This document shows positions 35,405-43,665 of a DNA stretch of 64,000 bases, piece by piece. The DNA is from an uncultured Lutimaribacter sp. Lineage in GTDB: Bacteria; Pseudomonadota; Alphaproteobacteria; Rhodobacterales; Rhodobacteraceae. A model generated the notes under the pieces. That model worked only from the letters and a program-made list of their open reading frames with translations, ran no database searches and was not told the DNA's origin. The stretch covers positions 1 to 64,000 of the forward strand of contig CAJXSO010000001.1 in NCBI GenBank assembly GCA_913061505.1, written 5' to 3'. How positions within the stretch are numbered: the first letter of the stretch is position 1; each line of letters opens with the position of its first letter. The position numbers and the translations under genes are program-made.

Positions 35405-35421
35405 TTTAGAACCGTTCTAAA
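35405..35421. promoter_or_regulatory. Irr box (iron-responsive operator) upstream of nfuA
   Basis: TTTAGAA-CCG-TTCTAAA is a perfect 7+3+7 palindrome identical in form to the Irr box / ICE consensus described for Rhizobiales and Rhodobacterales (TTTAGAA-N3-TTCTAAA). It lies three bases upstream of a consensus -35 element, 60 bases before nfuA. The haem-dependent regulator Irr would be expected to act here under low iron. Confidence 0.85.
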
Positions 35422-35424
35422 CCT

Positions 35425-35453
35425 TGACAGCGCCCGCCCCCGCACGCATATCT
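35425..35453 (+). promoter_or_regulatory. Putative sigma-70 promoter of nfuA
   Basis: A perfect TTGACA at 35425-35430 has CATATC 17 bases downstream (35448-35453). The ATG of nfuA is 28 bases beyond. The Irr box abuts it upstream. Confidence 0.65.
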
Positions 35454-35480
35454 TGGGTAAGCAGCAAAGGTGCACCTAAG

Positions 35481-36044
35481 ATGTTTATACAAACCGAATC
35501 CACCCCAAACCCCGCCACGCTGAAATTTCTGCCCGGTCAAACCGTGCTCGATGCCGGCACGGCCGATTTCCAAACCGCCGAAGCCGCCGAAGTGTCGCCA
35601 TTGGCGGCGCGCATTTTCGCGGTCGAGGGCGTGGGCGGGGTGTTTTTCGGCACCGATTTTGTGACCGTCACCAAAGATGCCGCCACAGAATGGGATCATA
35701 TCAAACCCGCTATTCTGGGTGCGATCATGGAACATTACCAATCGGGCCAGCCGGTTATGTCGGGCGAGGCCAGCACCGCCTCGGGCCATGCAGCCCATGA
35801 TGGCCCCGATGCCGAAGTGGTGACGCAGATCAAGGAATTGCTCGATACGCGCGTGCGCCCTGCCGTGGCCCAAGATGGGGGCGATATCACCTTTCACGGC
35901 TTTGACCGCGGGGTTGTGTATTTGCACATGCAAGGCGCCTGTGCCGGTTGCCCCTCGTCTACATTGACGCTGAAAATGGGTATCGAAAACCTGCTGCGCC
36001 ACTATATCCCCGAGGTGACCGAGGTGCGCCCTGTTGCCGTCTGA
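35481..36044 (+). CDS. nfuA: NfuA/NifU-like Fe-S cluster scaffold protein
   Basis: 187 residues. The N-terminal Nfu_N domain (MFIQTESTPNPATLKFLPGQ) and the C-terminal NifU-like domain carry the cluster-binding pair Cys154/Cys157 in GACAGCPSS. It delivers [4Fe-4S] clusters to target enzymes. An Irr box and strong -35 upstream point to iron control, expected for an iron consumer. tsaB overlaps its 3' end by 11 bases. Confidence 0.95.
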   Translation: MFIQTESTPNPATLKFLPGQTVLDAGTADFQTAEAAEVSPLAARIFAVEGVGGVFFGTDFVTVTKDAATEWDHIKPAILGAIMEHYQSGQPVMSGEASTASGHAAHDGPDAEVVTQIKELLDTRVRPAVAQDGGDITFHGFDRGVVYLHMQGACAGCPSSTLTLKMGIENLLRHYIPEVTEVRPVAV

Positions 36045-36618
36045 CCCATTGATATTGGCCTTTGATACATCGGCGGCGCATTGCGCCGCCGCTTTGTTAT
36101 TGGGCGACACGGTTTTGGCAGCCCAAGCCGAGGAAATGGGCCGCGGCCAGGCCGAGCGGCTGGTGCCCCTGCTGGCCCAGGTATTGGCCGAGGCCGGGCA
36201 TAGCTGGGGCGATCTGGCCCGCATTGCCGTGGGTGTGGGGCCAGGCAATTTTACCGGTATCCGCATTTCGGTGGCCACTGCCCGTGGGCTTGGCCTGGCT
36301 TTGGGTATCCCGGTTTTGGGCGTCAGCAGCTTTCACGCCATCCGCACCCACAGCCCCGGCGCCCGTGCAGCCGTGCCCGCCCCGCGCGATCAGGTCTATC
36401 TGCAGGCCAGCCCCCAAGACGCGCCGCAATTGCTGCCGATGGGTGCCGCAGGCGCGCCGCTGGCCTTTCCGCCCGCGCCGGCCCAGCTGTGTATCGCCAT
36501 GGCGCAAGCCGCCCTGCAAATGCCCGCAGACAGCCCCGCCCCTGCCCCGCTTTACATTCGCGCAGCCGATGCCGCCCCCGCGCGCGATGTGCCCCCGGTT
36601 ATCCTAGATGACGCCTAA
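36034..36618 (+). CDS. tsaB: tRNA threonylcarbamoyladenosine biosynthesis protein TsaB
   Basis: 194-residue ASKHA-fold partner of TsaD in t6A synthesis. The N-terminal LILAFDTSAAHCAAALLLGD and GVGPGNFTGIRISVATARGL (about residues 68-87) are diagnostic. The likely start is TTG at 36034, with GAGG nine bases upstream; an in-frame TTG five codons later is the alternative. It overlaps nfuA by 11 bases and rimI by 11 bases, so the three genes are tightly coupled. Confidence 0.92.
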   Translation: MPSDPLILAFDTSAAHCAAALLLGDTVLAAQAEEMGRGQAERLVPLLAQVLAEAGHSWGDLARIAVGVGPGNFTGIRISVATARGLGLALGIPVLGVSSFHAIRTHSPGARAAVPAPRDQVYLQASPQDAPQLLPMGAAGAPLAFPPAPAQLCIAMAQAALQMPADSPAPAPLYIRAADAAPARDVPPVILDDA

Positions 36619-37027
36619 GGCCCTAGCCGCGCTGCATGCGCGCTGTTTCACAATGCCCCGGCCATGGCGCATGGCCGAGTTTCAAACGCTTTTGGCCGAC
36701 CCAGCCGTGGTTTTCACCCCGGGCCCCCACGGCTTTGCCATGGCGCGCGTTGTGCTGGACGAGGCCGAGCTGCTGACCATCGCAACCGATCCAGATCATC
36801 AGGCCCAAGGCCATGCCACAACGCTATTGGCCCAGCTGCACCAGGCGCTGCAGGCCCGCACTGTTTCACATATATTCCTAGAGGTCGCCGCCACAAACCT
36901 GCCGGCGCAGGCGCTTTATCGCAAATTGGGCTATCAACAGGCGGGACGGCGGCCAAATTACTATCGCACAAGCACCGGCCAGACGGTGGATGCACTGCTT
37001 TTGCGGGCGGCCTTGACGGCGGGTTAA
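36608..37027 (+). CDS. rimI: Ribosomal-protein-alanine N-acetyltransferase (RimI-type GNAT)
   Basis: 139 residues. The acetyl-CoA-binding motif A is visible as ATDPDHQAQGHATTLLAQL (R/Q-x-x-G-x-A-like), and FLEVAATNLPAQALYRKLGY is the characteristic RimI motif B. Placement directly after tsaB is the common RimI context. Substrate S18 is inferred from this. Confidence 0.85.
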   Translation: MTPKALAALHARCFTMPRPWRMAEFQTLLADPAVVFTPGPHGFAMARVVLDEAELLTIATDPDHQAQGHATTLLAQLHQALQARTVSHIFLEVAATNLPAQALYRKLGYQQAGRRPNYYRTSTGQTVDALLLRAALTAG

Positions 37028-37060
37028 CCACCCAAGCCCCCGCATTTATGTATAAATCTG

Positions 37061-37089
37061 TTGACCTTCACCGCACAGTGGCGACTATT
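37061..37089 (+). promoter_or_regulatory. Putative sigma-70 promoter of the nucleoside ABC operon
   Basis: TTGACC (37061-37066) and ACTATT (37084-37089) are separated by 17 bases, 74 bases before the substrate-binding protein ATG. Confidence 0.55.
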
Positions 37090-37162
37090 ACACCCAGTTT
37101 TCAGCAACGACTGACTGCCGCGCAGGCCCAAGGGCCGTTGCGCCAAACATGGGGGAATACCG

Positions 37163-38161
37163 ATGACCATCACGCAAAAACTGTTGGGCGCTGCCGCAGC
37201 CCTGGCCCTATCCGCCGGCGCCGCGCTGGCAGATCCTGCCCTGATTTTCGATCTGGGCGGCAAATTTGACAAATCTTTCAACGAAGCCGCCTTTAACGGC
37301 GCCAAGCGCTGGGCCGAAGAAACCGGCGGCAGCTTTAACGAGATCGAGCTGTCATCAGAGGCACAGCGCGAACAGGCGCTGCGCCGCTTTGCCGAAGCCG
37401 GTTTTAACCCGGTGATCACCATGGGCTTTGCCATGGCCGACCCGCTGAGCGCCGTGGCGCCCGATTACCCCGATACGAAATTCGCCGCCATCGATGTAAC
37501 ATGGCTGGACCTGCCCAATGTGCGCCAGGTGGGCTTTGCCGAACACGAAGGCTCGTATCTGGTGGGCATGTTGGCCGCGATGGCCAGCAAATCAAACACC
37601 ATCGGCTTTATCGGCGGCATGGATATTCCGTTGATCCGCCATTTCGGCTGCGGCTATGCCCAAGGCGCCAAGGCTGTGAACCCTGACATCACGATCATCG
37701 CCAATATGACCGGCACCACCCCCGCCGCGTGGAACGACCCGGTCAAGGGCTCAGAGCTGACACAGGCGCAGATCAGCCAAGGCGCCGATGTGATCTATGC
37801 CGCGGCCGGTGGCACTGGTGTGGGCGTTTTGCAATCGGCCGCAGATGCAGGGATTTTGTCGATTGGGGTGGATAGCAACCAAAACCACCTGCACCCCGGC
37901 AAGGTGCTGACCTCGATGCTAAAGCGCGTGGATGTGGCCGTGTATGACGCCATGAAAGCGGGCACCGATATGGAAACGGGTGTGTTCATCATGGGCCTGG
38001 CCGATGATGGCGTGGGCTATGCGCTGGATGACAACAACGCCAGCCTGATCTCGGCCGAGATGAAAGCCGCCGTAGATAGCGCGCGCGCCAGCATCATCGC
38101 CGGCGATCTGAAAGTGGCCAGCTATTACGAAAACGACAGCTGCCCTGCGCTGAACTTTTAA
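37163..38161 (+). CDS. BMP-family ABC transporter substrate-binding protein (nucleoside uptake)
   Basis: 332 residues with a signal peptide cleaved after ALSAGAALA (about residue 23). BMP/PnrA markers are DLGGKFDKSFNEAAFNGAKR (about residues 29-48), then GMLAAMASKSNTIGFIGGMD and QGADVIYAAAGGTGVGVLQ. The family binds purine or other nucleosides in the periplasm. No lipobox is seen, as usual for Gram-negative relatives. It is the first gene of the operon and is separated from the ATPase gene by a terminator-like hairpin. Confidence 0.92.
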   Translation: MTITQKLLGAAAALALSAGAALADPALIFDLGGKFDKSFNEAAFNGAKRWAEETGGSFNEIELSSEAQREQALRRFAEAGFNPVITMGFAMADPLSAVAPDYPDTKFAAIDVTWLDLPNVRQVGFAEHEGSYLVGMLAAMASKSNTIGFIGGMDIPLIRHFGCGYAQGAKAVNPDITIIANMTGTTPAAWNDPVKGSELTQAQISQGADVIYAAAGGTGVGVLQSAADAGILSIGVDSNQNHLHPGKVLTSMLKRVDVAVYDAMKAGTDMETGVFIMGLADDGVGYALDDNNASLISAEMKAAVDSARASIIAGDLKVASYYENDSCPALNF

Positions 38162-38186
38162 GCCGGGGCTGCGGCCTATCTGGCAT

Positions 38187-38221
38187 GCGCGCCCGGCACC
38201 ATCACCGGGCGCGCCCTTTTT
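38187..38221 (+). terminator. Intra-operon attenuator after the substrate-binding protein gene
   Basis: A perfect 10-bp GC-only stem (GCGCGCCCGG with CCGGGCGCGC, 8-base loop) is followed by CC and five T, ending just before the next gene's ribosome site. It probably lets most transcripts stop after the binding-protein gene. Confidence 0.82.
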
Positions 38222-38233
38222 CAGGATATGCAC

Positions 38234-39763
38234 ATGACCCCCGCCATTGAATTGCAGGGCATTTCCAAGGCCTTTGGCCCGGTGCAGGCCAATAAAGATA
38301 TTGCGCTAAAGGTGCTGCCCGGCACCATTCACGGCATTATCGGCGAAAATGGCGCCGGCAAATCAACCTTGATGTCTATTCTTTACGGGTTTTACCGCGC
38401 AGATGCGGGGGAAATTCGCATTCATGGCACCCCCGTCACGCTAAACGACAGCCAAGCCGCCATTGCCGCAGGCATTGGCATGGTGTTTCAGCATTTCAAG
38501 CTGGTCGAAAACTTTAGCGTTCTTGAAAACGTCATTTTGGGGGCCGAAGACGGGCGGCTGTTGCGCCCCTCGCTGGCTAAGGCGCGCAAAGAGCTGCGCG
38601 CGCTGGCCCATGATTATGGCCTCAATGTCGATCCCGATGCCTGTATCGAAGATCTGGGCGTGGGGTTTCAGCAGCGCGTGGAAATTCTAAAGGCACTTTA
38701 TCGCAAGGCCGATATCTTGATCCTGGACGAGCCAACCGGCGTGCTGACCCCAGCCGAGGCCGACCAGCTGTTTCGCATCCTGCGCCGCCTGCGCGACGAG
38801 GGCAAAACGATTATCCTGATCACACATAAACTGCGCGAAATCATGGAGATCACCGATACCGTCAGCGTGATGCGCCGCGGCGAGATGACCGCCACCCTGC
38901 CCACAGCCCAAACCAACCCCGAAGATCTGGCCCAGCGTATGGTGGGGCGCAAAGTTTTGCTGCGCGTCGATAAGGCCCCCGCCCAGCCCGGTGCCACGGT
39001 GCTGGAAATCAACGGGCTTTGCCTGCGTGATGCCACAGGCGTGGCGCGGCTGAAATCGGTGTCGCTGACGGTGCGCGCGGGCGAGATTTTGGGCATTGCG
39101 GGCGTGGCAGGCAATGGCCAGTCTGAACTGCTGCAGGTCTTGGGTGGCATGCGCCCCGCGCAGGGGCAGATGCGGCTCAACGGCAAGCCGGTTGATATTG
39201 CCAGCCCCCGCGCCGATGCCCGCACGCGCCGCGCCCTTGGCATTGGCCATGTGCCCGAAGACCGCCAGCGCGAGGGGCTGATCATGCAGTTCAGCGCATG
39301 GGAAAACAGCGTTTTCGGCTATCATCACGACAGCGGCTGGCAGCGCTATGGCCTGATGCAAAACGCAGCCATCCGCGATGCCGCCACCGCGCAAATGCAC
39401 CGCTTTGATGTGCGCCCGCCCAACCCCGCGCTAGAGGCACGGCATTTCTCAGGCGGCAATCAGCAAAAACTGGTCGTGGCCCGCGAAATTGAACGCCGCC
39501 CAGATTTGCTGTTAATCGGCCAGCCCACCCGCGGCGTCGATATTGGGGCGATCGAATTTATTCACCAACAGATCATGGCCCTGCGCGACCAAGGCACCGC
39601 CATTTTGCTGGTATCGGTAGAACTTGACGAAATTCTCAGCCTGTCCGACAGGATCGCCGTGATGTTTGATGGCCAGATCATGGGCGAGCGCCCGGCCACC
39701 GACACAGACGAGCGTGAATTGGGCCTGTTGATGGCTGGCGTGGCGCCGGCGGGGGGGGCGTAA
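38234..39763 (+). CDS. ABC transporter ATP-binding protein, double NBD (nucleoside uptake)
   Basis: 509 residues with two nucleotide-binding domains, as in the RbsA/YufO type. NBD1 has Walker A GENGAGKST, signature LGVGFQQRVEI and Walker B ILILDEPTGVL. NBD2 has a degenerate P-loop (GVAGNGQSELL), signature FSGGNQQKLVVA and Walker B LLLIGQPTRGVD, with Gln in place of the catalytic Glu. So only one composite ATP site should hydrolyse. The ATG at 38234 was chosen over 38228 because AGGA then lies seven bases upstream. Confidence 0.93.
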   Translation: MTPAIELQGISKAFGPVQANKDIALKVLPGTIHGIIGENGAGKSTLMSILYGFYRADAGEIRIHGTPVTLNDSQAAIAAGIGMVFQHFKLVENFSVLENVILGAEDGRLLRPSLAKARKELRALAHDYGLNVDPDACIEDLGVGFQQRVEILKALYRKADILILDEPTGVLTPAEADQLFRILRRLRDEGKTIILITHKLREIMEITDTVSVMRRGEMTATLPTAQTNPEDLAQRMVGRKVLLRVDKAPAQPGATVLEINGLCLRDATGVARLKSVSLTVRAGEILGIAGVAGNGQSELLQVLGGMRPAQGQMRLNGKPVDIASPRADARTRRALGIGHVPEDRQREGLIMQFSAWENSVFGYHHDSGWQRYGLMQNAAIRDAATAQMHRFDVRPPNPALEARHFSGGNQQKLVVAREIERRPDLLLIGQPTRGVDIGAIEFIHQQIMALRDQGTAILLVSVELDEILSLSDRIAVMFDGQIMGERPATDTDERELGLLMAGVAPAGGA

Positions 39764-40863
39764 TGGGCAAGATGCCAAATTGGGCCGATGCGGTTTTGGT
39801 GCCGATCATCTCGTTGCTGCTGGCGGCCCTGCTTTCGGCCTTGGTGATTTTGGCCATTGGCGAAGACCCGCTGGCCGCCTTGCAACTGATGGTCAAAGGC
39901 GCGCTTGGGTCCAGCTATGGCTGGGGCTATACGCTGTATTACACCACCAATTTCATCTTTACCGGCCTGGCTGTGGCGGTGGCCTTTCACGCGCGGCTGT
40001 TCAATATCGGCGGCGAGGGGCAGGCCATGCTGGGGGGGCTAGGTGTGGCCCTGGCCTGCCTTTATATCCCCTGGCCACATTGGGCATTGGCCCTGCTGGG
40101 CGCCACGGCAACGGCGGCGGTGCTGGGGGCCCTTTGGGCCTTGTTGCCCGCCTATCTGCAGGCGCGGCGGGGCAGCCATATTGTGATCACGACGATCATG
40201 TTCAATTTCATCGCCTCGGCGTTGTTGAATTATCTCTTGGTCAATGTGATGCGGCCCAAAGGCTCGATGGATCCGGCCACAGCAAAATTTCCAGAGCCCA
40301 CCCATCTGCCCACCCTGCACGATATGCTGGCCCCGCTTGGCATTGCATTTTCCAAATCTGCCCCTGCCAATATCAGTTTGGTGATTGCGGTGCTGGCCTG
40401 CGCTGCGGTCTGGGTGCTGATCTGGCGCACGCGGCTGGGCTACGAGATTCGCGCTTTTGGGCATTCAGAGCCGGCCGCGCATTACGCCGGCATCAACGCC
40501 ACCCGCATCACCGTGATCACCATGCTGATTTCGGGCGGTCTGGCCGGGATGATGGCCATCAACACCACCATGGGCGAAGCCGAACGGCTGGTGCTAAATT
40601 CGGTCGAGGGGGCGGGCTTTATCGGGATCGCCGTGGCGCTGATGGGGCGCAGCCACCCGGCGGGGGTGTTGCTGGCGGCACTGCTGTTTGGCTTTTTGTA
40701 TCAGGGCGGGGCGGAATTGGCCCTGTGGACGAATATCCCGCGCGAATTGATCGTGGTGATCCAGGCCCTGGTGATCTTGTTCACCGGCGCCTTGGATAAC
40801 ATGGTGCGTATGCCGCTAGAGCGCCTGTTCACCCCCCGCAAACCCGGCATCAAAAAGGGCTAG
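39763..40863 (+). CDS. ABC transporter permease (nucleoside uptake, YufP-like)
   Basis: 366 residues, about 8-10 membrane helices, BPD_transp_2 type. FNIGGEGQAMLGGLGVALAC (about residues 81-100) is the typical motif, and GFIGIAVALMGRSHPAGVLL near residue 290 is the cytoplasmic coupling region. It starts within the stop codon of the ATPase gene (TAATG). With the next gene it forms a heterodimeric channel. Confidence 0.93.
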   Translation: MGKMPNWADAVLVPIISLLLAALLSALVILAIGEDPLAALQLMVKGALGSSYGWGYTLYYTTNFIFTGLAVAVAFHARLFNIGGEGQAMLGGLGVALACLYIPWPHWALALLGATATAAVLGALWALLPAYLQARRGSHIVITTIMFNFIASALLNYLLVNVMRPKGSMDPATAKFPEPTHLPTLHDMLAPLGIAFSKSAPANISLVIAVLACAAVWVLIWRTRLGYEIRAFGHSEPAAHYAGINATRITVITMLISGGLAGMMAINTTMGEAERLVLNSVEGAGFIGIAVALMGRSHPAGVLLAALLFGFLYQGGAELALWTNIPRELIVVIQALVILFTGALDNMVRMPLERLFTPRKPGIKKG

Positions 40864-40866
40864 GCC

Positions 40867-41832
40867 ATGGATTATGCAACGCTTTTACAGGTGCTGGATT
40901 CTACCGTGCGGCTGGCCACCCCGCTGTTGCTGGCCTGTCTGGCCGGGCTTTTTTCTGAACGTGCGGGCATTTTTGACATCGGGCTTGAAGGCAAAATGCT
41001 GATGGCCGCCATGCTATCGGCGGCGGTGGCCTATGTCAGCGGGTCGGTGTGGCTGGGGCTATTGGCGGGGGTTGGCGCCTCGATGTTATTGGCCGCGCTG
41101 CATGGGCTGGCATCGATCACCTTTCGGGGCAATCAGCTGATATCTGGGGTGGCGATCAATTTTTTGGCGGCAGGGCTGAGCGTGCTGATCGCGCAAGATT
41201 GGTTTTCCCAAGGGGGGCGCACCCCCTCGCTGATGGCAGGCGCCCGGTTCGAGCCGATCACCCTGCCCTTTGCCGATGCCATGGCCGGTGTGCCCGTTAT
41301 TGGCCCGGTTTACCAACAGCTGATCAGCGGCCATACGCTGCCCGTCTATCTGGCGTTCTTATGCGTGCCGCTGACGTGGTGGGTGCTCTATCGCACGCGC
41401 TTTGGCCTGCGCCTGCGTGCGGTGGGCGAAAACCCGGCGGCGGTGGATACAGCCGGCATTTCGGTGGTGGGCCTGCGCTATGCGGCGGTGATGATCTGCG
41501 GGCTGCTTTGCGGTATTGCGGGCGCCTATCTGGCCACCGCGCTGCAGGCGGGCTTTATCAAGGATATGACGGCAGGGCGCGGCTATATCGCGCTGGCGGC
41601 GCTGATTTTTGCCAAATGGCGACCGTGGTATGCGCTGGGGGCCTGCCTGCTGTTTGGGTTCTTGCAGGCCATTGCCCTGCGGTTTCAAAGCATCGATCTG
41701 GGCGGTATCACCATTCCCGTGCAGGTGATGGATGCGCTGCCCTATATCCTGACCGTGGTTATTCTGGCCGGTTTTGTGGGCCGCGCCATTCCCCCCCGCG
41801 CCGGGGGCGAGCCCTATGTCAAAGAGCGCTGA
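40867..41832 (+). CDS. ABC transporter permease (nucleoside uptake, YufQ-like)
   Basis: 321 residues, second permease of the same family, with SERAGIFDIGLEGKMLMAAM near residues 29-48 and GRGYIALAALIFAKWRPWYA (about 238-257) as the conserved parts. It starts three bases after the previous stop. A terminator follows, closing the four-gene operon. Confidence 0.93.
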   Translation: MDYATLLQVLDSTVRLATPLLLACLAGLFSERAGIFDIGLEGKMLMAAMLSAAVAYVSGSVWLGLLAGVGASMLLAALHGLASITFRGNQLISGVAINFLAAGLSVLIAQDWFSQGGRTPSLMAGARFEPITLPFADAMAGVPVIGPVYQQLISGHTLPVYLAFLCVPLTWWVLYRTRFGLRLRAVGENPAAVDTAGISVVGLRYAAVMICGLLCGIAGAYLATALQAGFIKDMTAGRGYIALAALIFAKWRPWYALGACLLFGFLQAIALRFQSIDLGGITIPVQVMDALPYILTVVILAGFVGRAIPPRAGGEPYVKER

Positions 41833-41862
41833 TAAGGCCAGTTCCCACCCCAAAATAGGGCC

Positions 41863-41897
41863 AAACACCCCCACGCCCCTGCACAAGGGTGTTTTTT
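41863..41897 (+). terminator. Terminator of the nucleoside ABC operon
   Basis: AAACACCC (41863-41870) pairs with GGGTGTTT (41887-41894) across a 16-base loop, and the T-run extends to 41897. Confidence 0.7.
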
Positions 41898-41944
41898 AAT
41901 ATGCCGCGCTTGCAAAATGAAACGACGTGGCGTTAGGAACAAGC

Positions 41945-42868
41945 ATGCAAATCTACCTGCCCATAGCCGAAGTATCGGTAAACGCGTTCCTGCTGCTGGG
42001 AATAGGCGGGATTGTGGGCATTCTTTCGGGTATGTTTGGTGTAGGCGGCGGGTTCTTGATGACACCGCTGCTTTTTTTCATTGGCATTCCCCCCGCTGTG
42101 GCCGTGGCCACGGGGGCCAACCAAATCGTGGCCTCGTCCGTTTCCGGGCTGATGGCGCATTTGAAACGAAAAACCGTTGATCTGAAAATGGGCACGGTGC
42201 TGCTTTTGGGCGGGCTAGGGGGCGTGGCTGTTGGGGTGTTGGTGTTCAATTTCCTCAAGTCGCTTGGTCAGGTCGATCTGTTTGTCACGCTGTGCTATGT
42301 GGTGTTTTTGGGCATTATCGGCGGGTTGATGTTTGTCGAAAGCTTGCAAGCCATCCGGCGCGCGCGCAACCCCGCCCACACCCCTGCCCCACGCCGCCAT
42401 AACCGCAATTGGGTGCATGCGCTGCCGTTCAAAATGCGCTTTCGCGCCTCGGGGCTTTACATATCGGTCATTCCGCCGGTTTTGGTGGGCTTTTTCGTGG
42501 GCATGCTATCGGCGGTGATGGGCGTGGGCGGCGGGTTTATCATGGTTCCGGCCATGATTTATCTGCTGGGGATGCCAACCAAAGTGGTCATCGGCACATC
42601 GCTGTTTCAGATTATTTTCGTGGCGGGATTTAGCACGCTTTTGCATGCGCAAACCAACTATACCGTTGATTTGCCGCTGGCGTTGCTGCTGCTGATCGGC
42701 GGGGTTGTGGGGGCGCAATATGGCACCCGTATCGGGGTGAAACTGCGCGCCGAGCAGCTGCGCATTTTGCTGGCCATCCTGGTGCTGCTGGTTTGTTTCA
42801 AACTGGCGCTCGATCTGCTGCTAACCCCGGCCGAGCTGTTTTCCATCATGCCGCTTGGGGGGCGTTGA
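41945..42868 (+). CDS. TauE/SafE family sulfite/organosulfur exporter
   Basis: 307 residues with about eight helices and the duplicated family motif: GILSGMFGVGGGFLMTPLLF near residues 24-43 and SAVMGVGGGFIMVPAMIYLL near 190-210. These exporters move sulfite, sulfoacetate or similar anions. The ATG at 41945 has AGGA seven bases upstream; a GTG 18 bases earlier is possible. The TIGR02186 gene starts one base after its stop. Confidence 0.9.
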   Translation: MQIYLPIAEVSVNAFLLLGIGGIVGILSGMFGVGGGFLMTPLLFFIGIPPAVAVATGANQIVASSVSGLMAHLKRKTVDLKMGTVLLLGGLGGVAVGVLVFNFLKSLGQVDLFVTLCYVVFLGIIGGLMFVESLQAIRRARNPAHTPAPRRHNRNWVHALPFKMRFRASGLYISVIPPVLVGFFVGMLSAVMGVGGGFIMVPAMIYLLGMPTKVVIGTSLFQIIFVAGFSTLLHAQTNYTVDLPLALLLLIGGVVGAQYGTRIGVKLRAEQLRILLAILVLLVCFKLALDLLLTPAELFSIMPLGGR

Positions 42869-42869
42869 T

Positions 42870-43637
42870 ATGGTGCGCGCGCTCTTTGCCCTGCTGGTTG
42901 CGCTGGCATTTGGCCCCACCCCCAGCGCCGCAGAAGAGGTGGTGCTGGGCCTGAGCAAAGACCGGGTTGCCATCACCGCGCGCTTTGACGGATCTGACAT
43001 ATTGATCTTTGGCGCGGTCAAGCGCCAAGCCGCCTTGCAAGACGATCCTTTGCAGGTGGTTGTCACCATCGCCGGCCCATCCGAGCCGGTGGTGGTGCGC
43101 CGCAAAGACCGCAAGCTGGGCATTTGGGTGAATGCCGCCGCGGTCGAGGTGGATGCCGCCCCATCCTTTTACGCGGTGGCCACATCGGCGCCCTGGGCCG
43201 ACAGCCTGAGCGAGGTGGAAGACCTGCGCCACAAAGTGTCTATTCCCCGCGCGATCCGCTCGGTTGGGGCGCCGGCCGAGGCGGGCAATTCCCAAGATTT
43301 CACCGATGCGCTTATCCGCATTCGGCAGGCCAATGGCCTGTATCAAGTGGCCGAAAACGCCGTTGATTTCCGCGAACAAACCCTTTTTAGCACCTCGGTC
43401 AGCATGCCCTCGAACCTGACCGAAGGCAGCTATGTCACCCGCATTTTCCTAACCCGTGGCGGCAATGTGGTGTCAGAATACGAAACCACGATCGAGGTGG
43501 ATAAAGTGGGGCTGGAACGGCTGCTGTTCACCATGTCGCGCCAACAGCCGCTGGCCTATGGGCTGATGTCGATTGCCATTGCCGTGCTGGCCGGTTGGGG
43601 CGCCTCTACCGCGTTTCGGCTGATGCGCCAGGGCTAA
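42870..43637 (+). CDS. TIGR02186 family membrane-anchored protein
   Basis: 255 residues. A signal peptide (cleavage near GPTPSAA) is followed by a beta-rich periplasmic domain beginning EEVVLGLSKDRVAITARFDG and containing VVVRRKDRKLGIWVN and YVTRIFLTRGGNVV, then one C-terminal helix (GLMSIAIAVLAGWGASTAF). The family is found next to SafE exporters in alphaproteobacteria, so it is probably a periplasmic partner of the exporter. Role unknown. Confidence 0.85.
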   Translation: MVRALFALLVALAFGPTPSAAEEVVLGLSKDRVAITARFDGSDILIFGAVKRQAALQDDPLQVVVTIAGPSEPVVVRRKDRKLGIWVNAAAVEVDAAPSFYAVATSAPWADSLSEVEDLRHKVSIPRAIRSVGAPAEAGNSQDFTDALIRIRQANGLYQVAENAVDFREQTLFSTSVSMPSNLTEGSYVTRIFLTRGGNVVSEYETTIEVDKVGLERLLFTMSRQQPLAYGLMSIAIAVLAGWGASTAFRLMRQG

Positions 43638-43665
43638 GGGCAAAGGCCAGGCCAGCCCCAGCCCA

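Noticed and set aside
40180-40195. TGTGATCACG inside the first ABC permease gene, resembling the sdh/suc palindrome
   Set aside because: Imperfect single copy within coding sequence; explained by codons for Ile-Val-Ile-Thr.
39780-40799. 339-codon plus-strand frame inside the first permease gene
   Set aside because: Alternative frame of a well-supported ABC permease; low-complexity Gly/Arg/His composition, no membrane pattern.
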